Assembly (NCBI GenBank): GCA_041667115.1
Contig: JBAYFO010000003.1
Span: 1-64,000, forward strand
DNA length: 64,000 nucleotides
Reading direction: 5' to 3'
DNA from: UBA1563 sp041667115
GTDB taxonomy: Bacteria > Bacteroidota > Ignavibacteria > Ignavibacteriales > Ignavibacteriaceae
Of the stretch, positions 23,137 to 32,266 are shown in pieces. The notes under the pieces are model-generated. The model was not told the DNA's origin. It did no database searches and saw nothing but the letters and a program-made list of their open reading frames with translations. Every line of letters begins with the position of its first letter. The stretch's first letter is position 1. The position numbers and the translations under genes are program-made.

Positions 23137-25395
23137 ATGACCGCTAATATTGATATGATTAAAAAAGTTTATGGCAATTTTCACAATAAAATCGAATTGA
23201 CAAGAAAAATTGTTGGAAGACCACTCACTTATGCTGAAAAGATTCTTTATACTCACCTTTGGGAACAACCAACCGAAACGTTAACACGCGGAAAAGATTT
23301 TGCTGACTTTGCCCCGGATAGAGTTGCAATGCAAGACGCAACCGCACAAATGGCGCTACTCCAATTTATGTCTGCCGGAAAAAGAACTACCGCAGTTCCA
23401 TCCACAGTTCATTGCGACCATTTAATTCAAGCGCAAATCGGGGCTAAAGAAGATTTAGCTCGCGCAACAACTGAAAACAAAGAAGTTTATGATTTCCTTG
23501 AAAGCGTTTCGCAAAAATACGGAATCGGTTTTTGGAAACCGGGTGCGGGAATTATTCATCAAGTAGTTTTGGAAAATTATGCCTTCCCCGGCGGAATGAT
23601 GATCGGAACAGACTCGCACACACCAAATGCCGGCGGATTGGGAATGATCGCAATCGGTGTTGGCGGAGCCGATGCAGTTGATGTTATGGCGGGAATGCCC
23701 TGGGAATTAAAATGGCCGAAACTTATCGGAATTCATTTAACAGGAAAATTATCAGGCTGGGTCTCTGCAAAAGATGTAATTTTAAAAGTTGCGGGAATCC
23801 TTACTGTTAAAGGAGGAACCGGCGCCATTGTTCAATACTTTGGCGAAGGAGCGACTTCGCTTTCATGCACCGGCAAAGGAACCATCTGCAACATGGGAGC
23901 CGAGATAGGTGCAACAACTTCACTCTTTCCTTTTGATGAAAGTATGAGCAGATATTTGCGCTCAACCGACCGCGCAGATATTGCCGAACTTGCTGAGTCA
24001 ATTAAAAGTAATTTAACCGATGATCCTGAAGTTTATGAAAATCCGGCAAAATATTTTGACCAGATAATCGAAATCAATTTAAGCGAACTTGAACCAATGC
24101 TGAATGGACCGTTTACACCGGATTTAGCCGTTCCGATCTCCAAAATGAAACAAGTAGCAAAAGAAAAAGGTTACCCGGAAAAATTAAGTGTGGGATTGAT
24201 CGGAAGCTGCACAAACTCCAGTTACGAAGATATTGACCGCTCTGCAAGCCTCGCAAAACAAGCTCTGGCAAAAGGATTAAAAGCAAAATCACAATTCACA
24301 ATTACACCGGGAAGTGAGCAAGTCCGCGCAACAATTGAACGCGACGGACAATTAAAAACGTTTGAAGATTTTGGCGGAGTTGTTCTTACGAACGCTTGTG
24401 GTCCGTGCATCGGAATGTGGAAAAGAATGGATAATCCGTCCGGCGAAAAAAATTCCATCGTAACATCATTCAACAGAAATTTTGCAAAACGGAACGACGG
24501 AAATCCTGAGACATTAGCCTTTGTTGCAAGTCCCGAATTAACCACCGCACTTGCCATTGCAGGAACAATTACTTTTAACCCGATGACGGATGAACTTGTA
24601 AACGATGCTGGAGAAAAAGTAAAACTCGATCCTCCGGTAGGAGACGAACTGCCGAAAAAAGGCTTTGATAAAGGGGCAAATGTGTATATTGCTCCAAGCG
24701 CGAACGGAAGCAGTGTTGAAGTAAAAGTTAGTCCGGCAAGTGACCGCTTGCAATTGCTTGAACCTTTTTCTCCCTGGGACGGAAAAGATTTAGAAGATTT
24801 ACAAATTCTTTTAAAAGCAAAAGGAAAATGCACAACCGATCATATTTCAATGGCGGGACCCTGGTTAAAGTACCGCGGACATCTTGACAACATTTCAAAC
24901 AATATGTTTATCGGCGCCATTAATGCATTTACAGGAGAAGCGGGAAAAGTAAAAAATATTTTCAGCGGCGAAACAAAATCAACTCCCGAAGTTGCCCGCG
25001 AATATAAGAAACACAATCACGGTTGGGTTGTTATCGGCGATGAAAACTACGGTGAAGGTTCAAGCCGCGAGCACGCTGCATTAGAGCCGCGTCATCTTGG
25101 CGGAAGGGCTATCATTGTTAAAAGCTTTGCACGCATCCATGAAACAAATTTGAAGAAACAAGGAATGTTACCACTTACATTCGCTAATCCTGCCGACTAT
25201 GATAAAATTCGTGAAGACGACAAAATTAGTCTTGAGGGACTTACAAAATTTGAGGTAGGAAAACCTCTAACAATGGTGATTAAGCACAGCGACGGAACAA
25301 TTGAAAAATGCTCATTGAATCATACGTTTAACGAACGACAATTTGATTGGTTCAAAGCCGGTAGCGCATTAAACTTGATAGCAAAAGAACTCTAA
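23137..25395 (+). CDS. acn: Aconitate hydratase, mitochondrial type
   Basis: A 752-residue [4Fe-4S] enzyme of the TCA cycle interconverting citrate and isocitrate. The cluster cysteines are in GLIGSCTNSSYED and in NACGPCIGMW. Further signatures are MMIGTDSHTPNAGGLG, KCTTDHISMAGPW and GDENYGEGSSREHAALEPR in the swivel domain. Length and motifs match the mitochondrial-type aconitases found in Bacteroidetes. An AAGAGGAAAG site precedes the ATG. It is a single-gene transcript ending in a hairpin at 25407-25453. Confidence 0.96.
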   Translation: MTANIDMIKKVYGNFHNKIELTRKIVGRPLTYAEKILYTHLWEQPTETLTRGKDFADFAPDRVAMQDATAQMALLQFMSAGKRTTAVPSTVHCDHLIQAQIGAKEDLARATTENKEVYDFLESVSQKYGIGFWKPGAGIIHQVVLENYAFPGGMMIGTDSHTPNAGGLGMIAIGVGGADAVDVMAGMPWELKWPKLIGIHLTGKLSGWVSAKDVILKVAGILTVKGGTGAIVQYFGEGATSLSCTGKGTICNMGAEIGATTSLFPFDESMSRYLRSTDRADIAELAESIKSNLTDDPEVYENPAKYFDQIIEINLSELEPMLNGPFTPDLAVPISKMKQVAKEKGYPEKLSVGLIGSCTNSSYEDIDRSASLAKQALAKGLKAKSQFTITPGSEQVRATIERDGQLKTFEDFGGVVLTNACGPCIGMWKRMDNPSGEKNSIVTSFNRNFAKRNDGNPETLAFVASPELTTALAIAGTITFNPMTDELVNDAGEKVKLDPPVGDELPKKGFDKGANVYIAPSANGSSVEVKVSPASDRLQLLEPFSPWDGKDLEDLQILLKAKGKCTTDHISMAGPWLKYRGHLDNISNNMFIGAINAFTGEAGKVKNIFSGETKSTPEVAREYKKHNHGWVVIGDENYGEGSSREHAALEPRHLGGRAIIVKSFARIHETNLKKQGMLPLTFANPADYDKIREDDKISLEGLTKFEVGKPLTMVIKHSDGTIEKCSLNHTFNERQFDWFKAGSALNLIAKEL

Positions 25396-25406
25396 TTATA
25401 AATATG

Positions 25407-25453
25407 AACGCAGTCATGTGTGAATAATTATCATACTGGCTGCGTTTTCTTTT
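25407..25453 (+). terminator. Likely intrinsic terminator of aconitase
   Basis: The stem AACGCAGTCA (25407-25416) pairs with TGGCTGCGTT (25437-25446) with one G-T pair, a 20-nt AT-rich loop, and TTCTTTT after the stem. It starts 11 bases after the aconitase stop codon and lies before the BatA gene on the same strand, which therefore may have its own promoter. Confidence 0.65.
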
Positions 25454-25472
25454 AAATAATACAAATCATTAC

Positions 25473-27560
25473 ATGACTTTTCTCAACCCTGCAGTGTTGT
25501 TCGGACTTCTCGCCGCATCTATCCCGGTGCTAATACATCTTTTTAATTTGCGAAAATTAAAAAAGATTGAATTTAGTACGCTCATCTTTTTAAAAGAACT
25601 GCAAAAAAATAAGATAAGAAAAGTGAAATTGAAGCAGTGGCTGCTGCTTCTCCTTCGTACTTTAATTATTTTATTTTTAGTGTTTGGATTTGCAAGACCC
25701 ACGCTAAAAAGTATCTTTATAGGAAACTCTTCTACTGCAAAAACTACAGCCGTTTTTATTCTTGATGATTCATTTAGCATGGGTGTGGTTGATGCAAAAG
25801 GATCATATCTTAATCAGGAAAAAGAAATTGCTCTCCGGTTATTAGCGCAATTACAAGATGGAGACGAAGCTGCAATTGTTTTAGTTTCCAATATCAATAC
25901 CAAAGATCAGCCGGTGGTTACGACCGACTTTTCTCAGATAAAGAAAATGATAGAATCACTTTCAATTTCGAGCATTAGCGGATCGTTGCAAACCGCTTTA
26001 ATAAAAGCCGCGAAACTGCTCGACGAATCTTCCAATTACAATAAAGAGCTGTATCTTATTTCCGATTTTCAAAAAAGCAGAATGACCGATGGAAATCAAC
26101 TTCCCGATTTAAGCGAAATACTGAAAGCAGGAATAAGAATTTACGCATTCCCTCTTGCCGACAAAGAAGTGTTTAACGTTGGAGTTGATAAAATAATCGT
26201 AAACTCTCAAATATTTGAAAAGGACAAATCTGTACAGGTATCGGCATTCATAACAAATTATTCCAAACAAAAAGTTGACAACAGTGTTGTCTCTTTATTT
26301 ATAAACGGTGAGCGGACTTCTCAGAAAAGTTTTTCACTTAAAGCGGATGAAACAAAAGAGATTGTTCTTGAAGGTGTTTTGAAAAAATCGGGGTATCAAG
26401 AAATCTCCGCCACTATTGAAGATGACGAAATCTTGAATGACAATAAGCGGTTTACACAAATTTATGTTCCCGAAAAAATCCCCGTTTTAATTCTTGCCGA
26501 AGAATTAAGCGATGCAACATTTGTACAATATGGCTTGCAGGCTGCAAACACAAACCAACAATTGCAAATTGATACAAGACAGTTAAACCAACTCTCGGCT
26601 ATTGATTTAAAGAAATATTCATCTGTCATTTTAGTAGGAGTTGCCGGAGAAAACATTTCATCACTTGTGCAATTTGTAAAAGCCGGAAACGGTTTATTCT
26701 TTTTCCCGGGAAGTACAACGTCGCTACAAAACTATCAACACTTCTGCGACGAATTTCAAATTCCTAAAGCGACTAACCTTGCTGCAGGAGGAACACCGTT
26801 CCGGTTTGTTACCGTTGATTATGAACACCCTTTATTCTCGCGGCTTTTTGAGAACAAACAGAAAAAATCAATTGAATCGCCTGATATTTATTCTGCTTTC
26901 TTTCAGCACACCGAGGGAAAGGGGAAATCACTGATAACCCTTGCAAACAATATTTCTTTTTTAAGCGAATTTACTTCCGGTAACGGAAAAATATTTCTTG
27001 CTTCAACTGCGCCGGTGCTTACACAAACCAATTTCCCTTTGAAAGGAATATTCGCTCCCCTACTGTATGAATCGGTTCTCTATCTTTCATCAATTCAAAA
27101 AGACAACGTTGATAATATTACCGGCGATAAACTTAGTATTAACCTTTCGGGAATAGCCTCCCGGCAAATTACTGTTGTAAAATCGGGGGATGAAAAAGAG
27201 TTTATTTCACTTGAGGATAAAACAAACGAGTTGCAATATGTAACTACAACACGTCCCGGTATTTACTATTTCTCTGCCGCAAATAAAATTATTCGGGCCG
27301 TTTCGGTTAACGTCAATCCGCTTGAATCTAACGCTGATTACGCCGGACAAACTGAAATGACAGACTACTTCTCCAAAATAAAATCAGCCGCCCGATTAAC
27401 GTTTATTAACAAAGATCAAAGTCCTGAAGAGATTATTAAACAAGCCCGTTTTGGAACAGAACTGTGGAAATATTTTGTTTTGCTCGCCTTCCTGTTGGCG
27501 TTAATAGAAATGTTGGTTTCAAAAAGTTCAAAAAAAGATTTTACTTCGTTTACAAAATAA
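25473..27560 (+). CDS. BatA/VWA-domain membrane protein
   Basis: A 695-residue Bacteroidetes-type BatA protein. The N-terminus is the aerotolerance BatA region (MTFLNPAVLFGLLAASIPVLIHL, given in part) with two membrane helices around a basic loop (NLRKLKKIEF). It is followed by a VWA domain with a complete MIDAS D98-x-S100-x-S102 in LDDSFSMG, a long periplasmic part with a GATase-like fold, and a final membrane helix (YFVLLAFLLALIEMLV). Relatives appear in operons with MoxR ATPases, which are absent here. Exact role unknown. It converges with hemW and overlaps it by 11 bases. Confidence 0.88.
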   Translation: MTFLNPAVLFGLLAASIPVLIHLFNLRKLKKIEFSTLIFLKELQKNKIRKVKLKQWLLLLLRTLIILFLVFGFARPTLKSIFIGNSSTAKTTAVFILDDSFSMGVVDAKGSYLNQEKEIALRLLAQLQDGDEAAIVLVSNINTKDQPVVTTDFSQIKKMIESLSISSISGSLQTALIKAAKLLDESSNYNKELYLISDFQKSRMTDGNQLPDLSEILKAGIRIYAFPLADKEVFNVGVDKIIVNSQIFEKDKSVQVSAFITNYSKQKVDNSVVSLFINGERTSQKSFSLKADETKEIVLEGVLKKSGYQEISATIEDDEILNDNKRFTQIYVPEKIPVLILAEELSDATFVQYGLQAANTNQQLQIDTRQLNQLSAIDLKKYSSVILVGVAGENISSLVQFVKAGNGLFFFPGSTTSLQNYQHFCDEFQIPKATNLAAGGTPFRFVTVDYEHPLFSRLFENKQKKSIESPDIYSAFFQHTEGKGKSLITLANNISFLSEFTSGNGKIFLASTAPVLTQTNFPLKGIFAPLLYESVLYLSSIQKDNVDNITGDKLSINLSGIASRQITVVKSGDEKEFISLEDKTNELQYVTTTRPGIYYFSAANKIIRAVSVNVNPLESNADYAGQTEMTDYFSKIKSAARLTFINKDQSPEEIIKQARFGTELWKYFVLLAFLLALIEMLVSKSSKKDFTSFTK

Positions 27561-28683
27561 GGTTTGCAACTATTTCATCGCAAACCACATATCCTTTTGA
27601 CGTTAATGCAAGAACGTTATCCATGTTGACGAGTAAATTGTTTTCCAAATAAGTTTTAATTTGATTTTCTTTTTCCCGATACCATTCAAAACCAAACTTC
27701 TTATTAAACTCATTAACATGCAAACCGTTGCTGCGCAAGGCAAGCATAATATATTCTTCTTTCATCTGCTGTTCGCTTAACATCTCTTCTCCGATTACCG
27801 CATTTCCTTTTTTCATCACAGAATCAACATAAAACTTTAGCGGAGAATAATTCCACCACCGCTTTCCGTTTACAAAGGAATGTGCCGACGTTCCGAATCC
27901 AAGATAATCTTTGTACTGCCAATACGCGAGGTTATGACGACATTCAAATCCCTTTACTGCAAAGTTAGAAACTTCGTATTGAATAAAATTATTCCGGTTC
28001 ATGAACTCAATTGTCATTTCATAAAGTTCTGCGTCATAATCTTCATCTTGTAAGACCACCTTTTTGTCAAGGACAAGTTTATTTAGAATCGTGCCGCGTT
28101 CTAGAATTAGACTGTATGCAGATACATGCGTAACCGGTAATGTTAACGCGGTCTGCAAATTGAGGAGCCATGTCTTTTTTGTTTGCTTAGGAAGATTAAA
28201 AATGAGATCAACATTAATGTTTTTAAACCCAACTTCTTTGGCAAGCATTACTGTCTCAATCGCCGTTTGTTTATTGTGGATACGCGTGAGAAATTTTAAT
28301 TCATCGTCATCAAAAGTTTGAATACCAATGCTGATGCGGTTGATCCCGGCTTTTAGAAAATCTTTTAATTTTGATTTATCAACCGTCCCCGGATTCGTTT
28401 CGAGTGTGATTTCGGCATTTTTCGAAACCATGAAATTAGTTTTAATACACATTAACATATCTTCAATCTGGTTAGGCGCAAGAAGTGACGGGGTTCCCCC
28501 CCCGAAAAATATGGTCGTATACTTCCGTCCGTCGGAATACTTAAGAGCATAATATTCAATCTCTTTTTTAAGCGTATCAAGATACCTCTGGATATTGTCA
28601 TGTGTAATAATAGAATAAAAATCACAGTAGATACACTTGTGGTCACAGAATGGAATATGGATATAGAGTGAAGATTCTTGCAT
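27550..28683 (-). CDS. hemW: HemW-like radical SAM heme chaperone
   Basis: A 377-residue radical SAM protein. The cluster motif CxxxCxxC is in HIPFCDHKCIYCDFYS near residue 12, followed by FFGGGTPSLL and ISIGIQTFDDDELKFLTRIH. These, with the length and the lack of the extra N-terminal part of HemN, place it with HemW, a heme-binding protein often mis-annotated as coproporphyrinogen III oxidase. In E. coli and Lactococcus relatives it inserts heme into respiratory enzymes. Its presence near many cytochrome genes is suggestive. It ends in a convergent overlap with the BatA gene. Confidence 0.9.
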   Translation of the reverse strand: MQESSLYIHIPFCDHKCIYCDFYSIITHDNIQRYLDTLKKEIEYYALKYSDGRKYTTIFFGGGTPSLLAPNQIEDMLMCIKTNFMVSKNAEITLETNPGTVDKSKLKDFLKAGINRISIGIQTFDDDELKFLTRIHNKQTAIETVMLAKEVGFKNINVDLIFNLPKQTKKTWLLNLQTALTLPVTHVSAYSLILERGTILNKLVLDKKVVLQDEDYDAELYEMTIEFMNRNNFIQYEVSNFAVKGFECRHNLAYWQYKDYLGFGTSAHSFVNGKRWWNYSPLKFYVDSVMKKGNAVIGEEMLSEQQMKEEYIMLALRSNGLHVNEFNKKFGFEWYREKENQIKTYLENNLLVNMDNVLALTSKGYVVCDEIVANLIL

Positions 28684-28690
28684 AGTTCAT

Positions 28691-28765
28691 CTTAATCGTA
28701 ATCATAAACTTAAGCGCAATCTTATCTCCACCTGGATCAAGATCATGATTAAGAAAAAGATTAAG
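28691..28765. repeat. Dispersed inverted repeat of CTTAATC/GATTAAG words
   Basis: Left part CTTAATCGTAATCAT (28691-28705) and right part ATGATTAAGAAAAAGATTAAG (28745-28765, last word counted separately) form an imperfect inverted repeat around GATCAAGATC-type words. It separates the small 73-residue protein gene from hemW. No reading frame is present. Confidence 0.5.
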
Positions 28766-28786
28766 AATCAAAAACTTTGTTGTCTG

Positions 28787-29008
28787 TTAAAAATCGTCGT
28801 ATACAGCTTCATCATTTTGCAGAAGCGAGTAAGAAAATTCCTGCGAATTCGGGTCGGCTGAAATCGACTTAATTTTTTTATCCTTGGCTTCATCCACCAG
28901 AAACAAAATTCTTACAATTTCGTTTTTAGGTAGTATGTTTTTTATTTGATCCGGCAGCATAAGCTTACCGTTTTGATCAACTTTCACGAAATATTCGAAA
29001 GCTTTCAT
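28787..29008 (-). CDS. Small acidic hypothetical protein (73 aa)
   Basis: A 73-residue protein of unknown family, twelve bases after recN on the same strand. Its N-terminal half (KAFEYFVKVDQNGKLMLPDQIKN, in part) has the rhythm of an AbrB/SpoVT-like beta-hairpin used by some antitoxins. The second half is acidic and hydrophilic. No toxin-like partner was found beside it. A strong AGGGAGACTT ribosome site precedes the ATG, supporting that it is a real gene. Confidence 0.6.
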   Translation of the reverse strand: MKAFEYFVKVDQNGKLMLPDQIKNILPKNEIVRILFLVDEAKDKKIKSISADPNSQEFSYSLLQNDEAVYDDF

Positions 29009-29020
29009 AAGTCTCCCTTT

Positions 29021-30718
29021 CTACTTTTGAATGCCCATGAGTTCCTTTGCTGTTTGCAAACTTGTTTCCGAGACAACTTCACCGCTCAGTAGTTTTGCCA
29101 CTTCGCGAATGCGTTCTGCTCCAACTAATTTTTTAATTGAACTGACTACTCTCTCTTCAACATTTTTTTTCTCAACCGAGAAGTGTGTGCCGGCAAGAGC
29201 CGCAATTTGCGGTTGATGCGTAATTGAAATAATCTGATGAAACGCGGCAAGATTTTTTAACGCCTGTCCGACTTTTTGAGATATTCTTCCACTGATACCT
29301 GTATCAATTTCATCAAAGACAAGAAGCGGAAGCTTATCGTTCTTGGCTAAAATGGTTTTCAACGCCAACATAATACGTGAGACTTCACCGCCGGAGGCGA
29401 CTTTGCTTAACGGTTTCGCATCTTCACCTAAATTTGTAGAAATGAAAAATTCAACTTCATCATATCCGCGCGCATTAAAACGGAAGGGCGAGCCATTATT
29501 TTGTGAATTTTGTTCGCCAATATTTTGCGTAATCTTTACTTCAAAAATGGATTGAGAAATGCCGAGTTCTTTTAAAACTTCTTTTACTTCTTTCGCAACT
29601 TTTGTTCCAAGCTCATTACGTTTTTGAGATAGTATAGCGGCAAGTTTTGTAAGTTTTTCTTTTTGACGATGAATCGCTGTTTCAAGTTTCTCAATTTCTT
29701 CTTCGAATGATTCCGCCAGTTTAATTTCCCCCACTATCTTTTCGTGATGCTCAAGTAGTGAGAGCAAACTCCCACCATATTTTTTTTTCAAAAGATTAAT
29801 CGCTTGAAACCGAGAACGCAGTTCTTCCAATTTTTGCGGTTCAAGCTCAATCTGCGCATTATATTTACGGACAACATCAGTAACGTCATTGATTACCGCA
29901 ACAACCGATTGCAATTCGTCTGATGTTTCTGCAAACGCTTTATCAATTTTGGCAAGTGCATTAATATTTTGTTGAACATTAATAAGCGAATCGTAAATAG
30001 ATTTTTCAGAGTCATAAAGTTCTTGATAAATAACTGTAGTCAACTCAAGAAGTTTTTCCGAATTTTCAAGGATGTGTAACTCTGAGGCAATACTTTCGTC
30101 TTCATTCGCAACAGGTGAAACCGTTTCAATTTCTTTCCGCTGGAATTCATAAAGGTCTTTTTTCTCTTTTAAAAGATTCTCTTTCGCCCGGAGGTCATTT
30201 ATTTTTTTTTGAAACACATGGAGCTGGTCGTATTCATTTTTGTAATCGGAAAGAAGTTGTTCAAGACTTCCGAATTCATCAAGAAATTCAATGTGCGTTT
30301 CCGTCCGCAATAAAGATTGATGTTCGTGCTGCCCATGCAAATCAACCAGCAGATTACCAACTTCTTTAATTACATTTAGCGCAACCGGCGTGTCATTCAA
30401 GAAACAGCGGTTGGAGCCTTTGACGGAAAGTTCGCGGCGGACAATTAGTTCTTCACTTATTTCAATTTCATTTTGCTCAAGCAGCTTGTCGATTTTTCTG
30501 TTGTTTTCCGTAGAAAAAATTCCCTCAACAATTGCTTTCTCCGCACCTTTGCGGATAACATCATTTGAAGCCCGTTCACCGAGGAGCAAACTCATTGCAT
30601 CAATCAAAATAGATTTACCTGCACCGGTTTCACCGGTAATAATATTTAATCCTTTTTCAAATTCAATTGAAATTTGTTCGAGCAGTGCGTAGTCTTTTAT
30701 GTATAATGTTTTGAGCAT
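29021..30718 (-). CDS. recN: DNA repair protein RecN
   Basis: A 565-residue SMC-like ATPase that helps repair double-strand breaks. Walker A is GETGAGKS at residues 29-36, followed by ILIDAMSLLLGERAS. A long coiled-coil middle (about 150-370) contains the hinge-like hydrophobic break typical of RecN. The C-terminal half has the signature LSKVASGGEVSRIMLALK and Walker B LPLLVFDEIDTGISG. Length and motif order are normal. It lies between the NUDIX gene and a small unknown gene in one minus-strand run. Confidence 0.96.
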   Translation of the reverse strand: MLKTLYIKDYALLEQISIEFEKGLNIITGETGAGKSILIDAMSLLLGERASNDVIRKGAEKAIVEGIFSTENNRKIDKLLEQNEIEISEELIVRRELSVKGSNRCFLNDTPVALNVIKEVGNLLVDLHGQHEHQSLLRTETHIEFLDEFGSLEQLLSDYKNEYDQLHVFQKKINDLRAKENLLKEKKDLYEFQRKEIETVSPVANEDESIASELHILENSEKLLELTTVIYQELYDSEKSIYDSLINVQQNINALAKIDKAFAETSDELQSVVAVINDVTDVVRKYNAQIELEPQKLEELRSRFQAINLLKKKYGGSLLSLLEHHEKIVGEIKLAESFEEEIEKLETAIHRQKEKLTKLAAILSQKRNELGTKVAKEVKEVLKELGISQSIFEVKITQNIGEQNSQNNGSPFRFNARGYDEVEFFISTNLGEDAKPLSKVASGGEVSRIMLALKTILAKNDKLPLLVFDEIDTGISGRISQKVGQALKNLAAFHQIISITHQPQIAALAGTHFSVEKKNVEERVVSSIKKLVGAERIREVAKLLSGEVVSETSLQTAKELMGIQK

Positions 30719-30739
30719 AACAATTAATTTGTTTAGTGC

Positions 30740-31276
30740 CTACTCATTTGTCAAACGAAGTTTTGCGAGCATAATTCCTGAAATAGTTTTTGCATCGTAG
30801 ATCTCTCCGTTTTGTATTTTCTCATCTATTTCCTTCAAAGTGAATTCATGAATTTCCATGCCGGCTTCTCCTTCTTCACGGTTATGCTTTCCGGCAGTAA
30901 GTTCTTCGGCAAGATAAATATGAAGTATCTCCGTGCAAAAACCGGGAGTTGTCGCAACCGCTCCAAGTTTGGAAATTTTATTTGTGCGGTAACCGGTTTC
31001 TTCTTCCAGTTCTCGCACCGCGCAAGTTTGCGGATCTTCGTTCTCATTCAATTTTCCGGCAGGAAGTTCGAGTAAATATTTTTGAAGAGGATAACGAAAC
31101 TGGTTTACAAACACAATTTTATATTCTTTCGTTAAGGCAACAACTACCGCTCCCCCTTTGTGCACAGCAGTTTCGCGTACTCCTTTATTTCCGCTGTTGT
31201 ATTCAATTTGATCGACTTGAAGATCAAATACTTTTCCTCTAAAAATAATTTCGCTTTTCGTTATCGTAAAATTCAT
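30740..31276 (-). CDS. NUDIX hydrolase, ADP-ribose pyrophosphatase type
   Basis: A 178-residue cytoplasmic enzyme. The Nudix box G-x5-E-x7-REUxEExGU is complete at residues 74-96 (G74, E80, R88-E89, E92-E93, G95). The upstream part (YRYPLQKYLLELPAG context) and the overall length match ADP-ribose and nucleoside-diphosphate-sugar pyrophosphatases (NudF-like). The four-base overlap with the next upstream gene (start of this gene at 31276, stop of that gene at 31273) suggests coupling. Confidence 0.9.
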   Translation of the reverse strand: MNFTITKSEIIFRGKVFDLQVDQIEYNSGNKGVRETAVHKGGAVVVALTKEYKIVFVNQFRYPLQKYLLELPAGKLNENEDPQTCAVRELEEETGYRTNKISKLGAVATTPGFCTEILHIYLAEELTAGKHNREEGEAGMEIHEFTLKEIDEKIQNGEIYDAKTISGIMLAKLRLTNE

Positions 31277-31878
31277 TCCGGTTTTTTCTCTGTTTTTTTA
31301 ATCGTTCCATAAATAACATTCCCGCTTTCGGCAACAATGTTTATTGAGTCGTTATCCCAAATAACGCGAGACGATAAATATTCTTTTATCTTAATGAGTT
31401 CATAACGGGTATCATTGATGGCGAATTGCAACACATCCACTGAAGTTTTCAATCCCTTTTGATGTCCGTTAAACTCTTTAAATTCAGTCTTTAATTCATT
31501 GAGTTGACTATTAGTCTCATTTAATCGATCATCAAAAGTTGACTTTAAATTAAGAAGACCTGTATTGGTTTCGCTTCGCAAGTTCTCAATGCTCGAACTC
31601 ATTTCGCTCCGAAGTTTTTGAGATTCCAAAATTGTTTCACTTCGTAAGTTTTCAAGCCCCAAACTCAGTTCACTTCGTAATTTTTGAGATTCCAAAATCG
31701 TTTCGCTTCGCAAGTTCTCAATACTCGAACTCATTTCGCTTCGTGATTTTTGAAATTCTGAACTTGTTTCACTTCGTAATTTCTCAATCTCTGATTTGAG
31801 AGATTTATTATCTTCTCGAAACCCTTTCATCTCTATCAGAATTTCTTTTAAAATAGTTTCTTCCATTTTATTACTCAT
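31273..31878 (-). CDS. Coiled-coil protein built of 11-residue repeats
   Basis: A 201-residue cytoplasmic protein. From about residue 34 to 121 it consists of eight consecutive 11-residue units of the type LRSETILESQK and LRSEMSSSIEN, alternating in pairs to give a 22-residue higher period. Such hendecads form right-handed or straight coiled coils. The N-terminal 30 residues and the C-terminal 80 (GLKTSVDVLQFAINDTRYELIKI, in part) are not repetitive. The DNA repeats are also very similar, so the array can probably gain and lose units. Function unknown. The genes for NUDIX and YkvA-like proteins abut it. Confidence 0.75.
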   Translation of the reverse strand: MSNKMEETILKEILIEMKGFREDNKSLKSEIEKLRSETSSEFQKSRSEMSSSIENLRSETILESQKLRSELSLGLENLRSETILESQKLRSEMSSSIENLRSETNTGLLNLKSTFDDRLNETNSQLNELKTEFKEFNGHQKGLKTSVDVLQFAINDTRYELIKIKEYLSSRVIWDNDSINIVAESGNVIYGTIKKTEKKPE

Positions 31879-31880
31879 TG

Positions 31881-32243
31881 TTATTTGTCATAATACGGAA
31901 TCAATTCACTGCCGAGATATTTCAACAAGGCAGTTATTACGCCAAGATCATCAAGATATCCGATAAGCGGAGTAATATCGGGGATCGCATCAATCGGAGA
32001 AATAAAATAAATTAATGCGGCAGCTACAATTGCTTTCCGGTGCCACGAAACATACCGGTCTTTCATGTACCGGTACAATGCGATGATATCTTTTGCAAAA
32101 GAAATCTTTTTGCCGAGACGCTCGACTTTTACCCATAGATTTTCTTCAACATATTTTATATCATTTTTAACTTTATCTTCATTATACACTTGTTCTTCGT
32201 CGTCAAAATGAATGTCACGCCATTTTAATTTTTGCTCGTCCAT
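31881..32243 (-). CDS. YkvA-like DUF1232 membrane protein
   Basis: A 120-residue protein of the DUF1232 (YkvA) family. The hallmark segment YFISPIDAIPDITPLIGYLDDLGVI, shown here in part as ISPIDAIPD and GYLDDLG, is near residues 80-100, and one hydrophobic helix precedes it. The N-terminal part is charged and soluble. Members are small inner-membrane proteins with no proven function. It is between the S9 peptidase and the coiled-coil gene and is probably co-transcribed. Confidence 0.9.
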   Translation of the reverse strand: MDEQKLKWRDIHFDDEEQVYNEDKVKNDIKYVEENLWVKVERLGKKISFAKDIIALYRYMKDRYVSWHRKAIVAAALIYFISPIDAIPDITPLIGYLDDLGVITALLKYLGSELIPYYDK

Positions 32244-32266
32244 GTTCCCGCTCCGCTTTTGTTAAA

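Noticed and set aside
24222..24833. A 203-codon open frame antisense to the aconitase gene
   Set aside because: It lies wholly within the well-supported aconitase gene, has no family resemblance, and is explained by codon bias of that gene.
28787..29008. A toxin-antitoxin pair at the 73-residue gene
   Set aside because: The AbrB-like resemblance is weak and no toxin-like partner lies beside it; its neighbours are recN and hemW.
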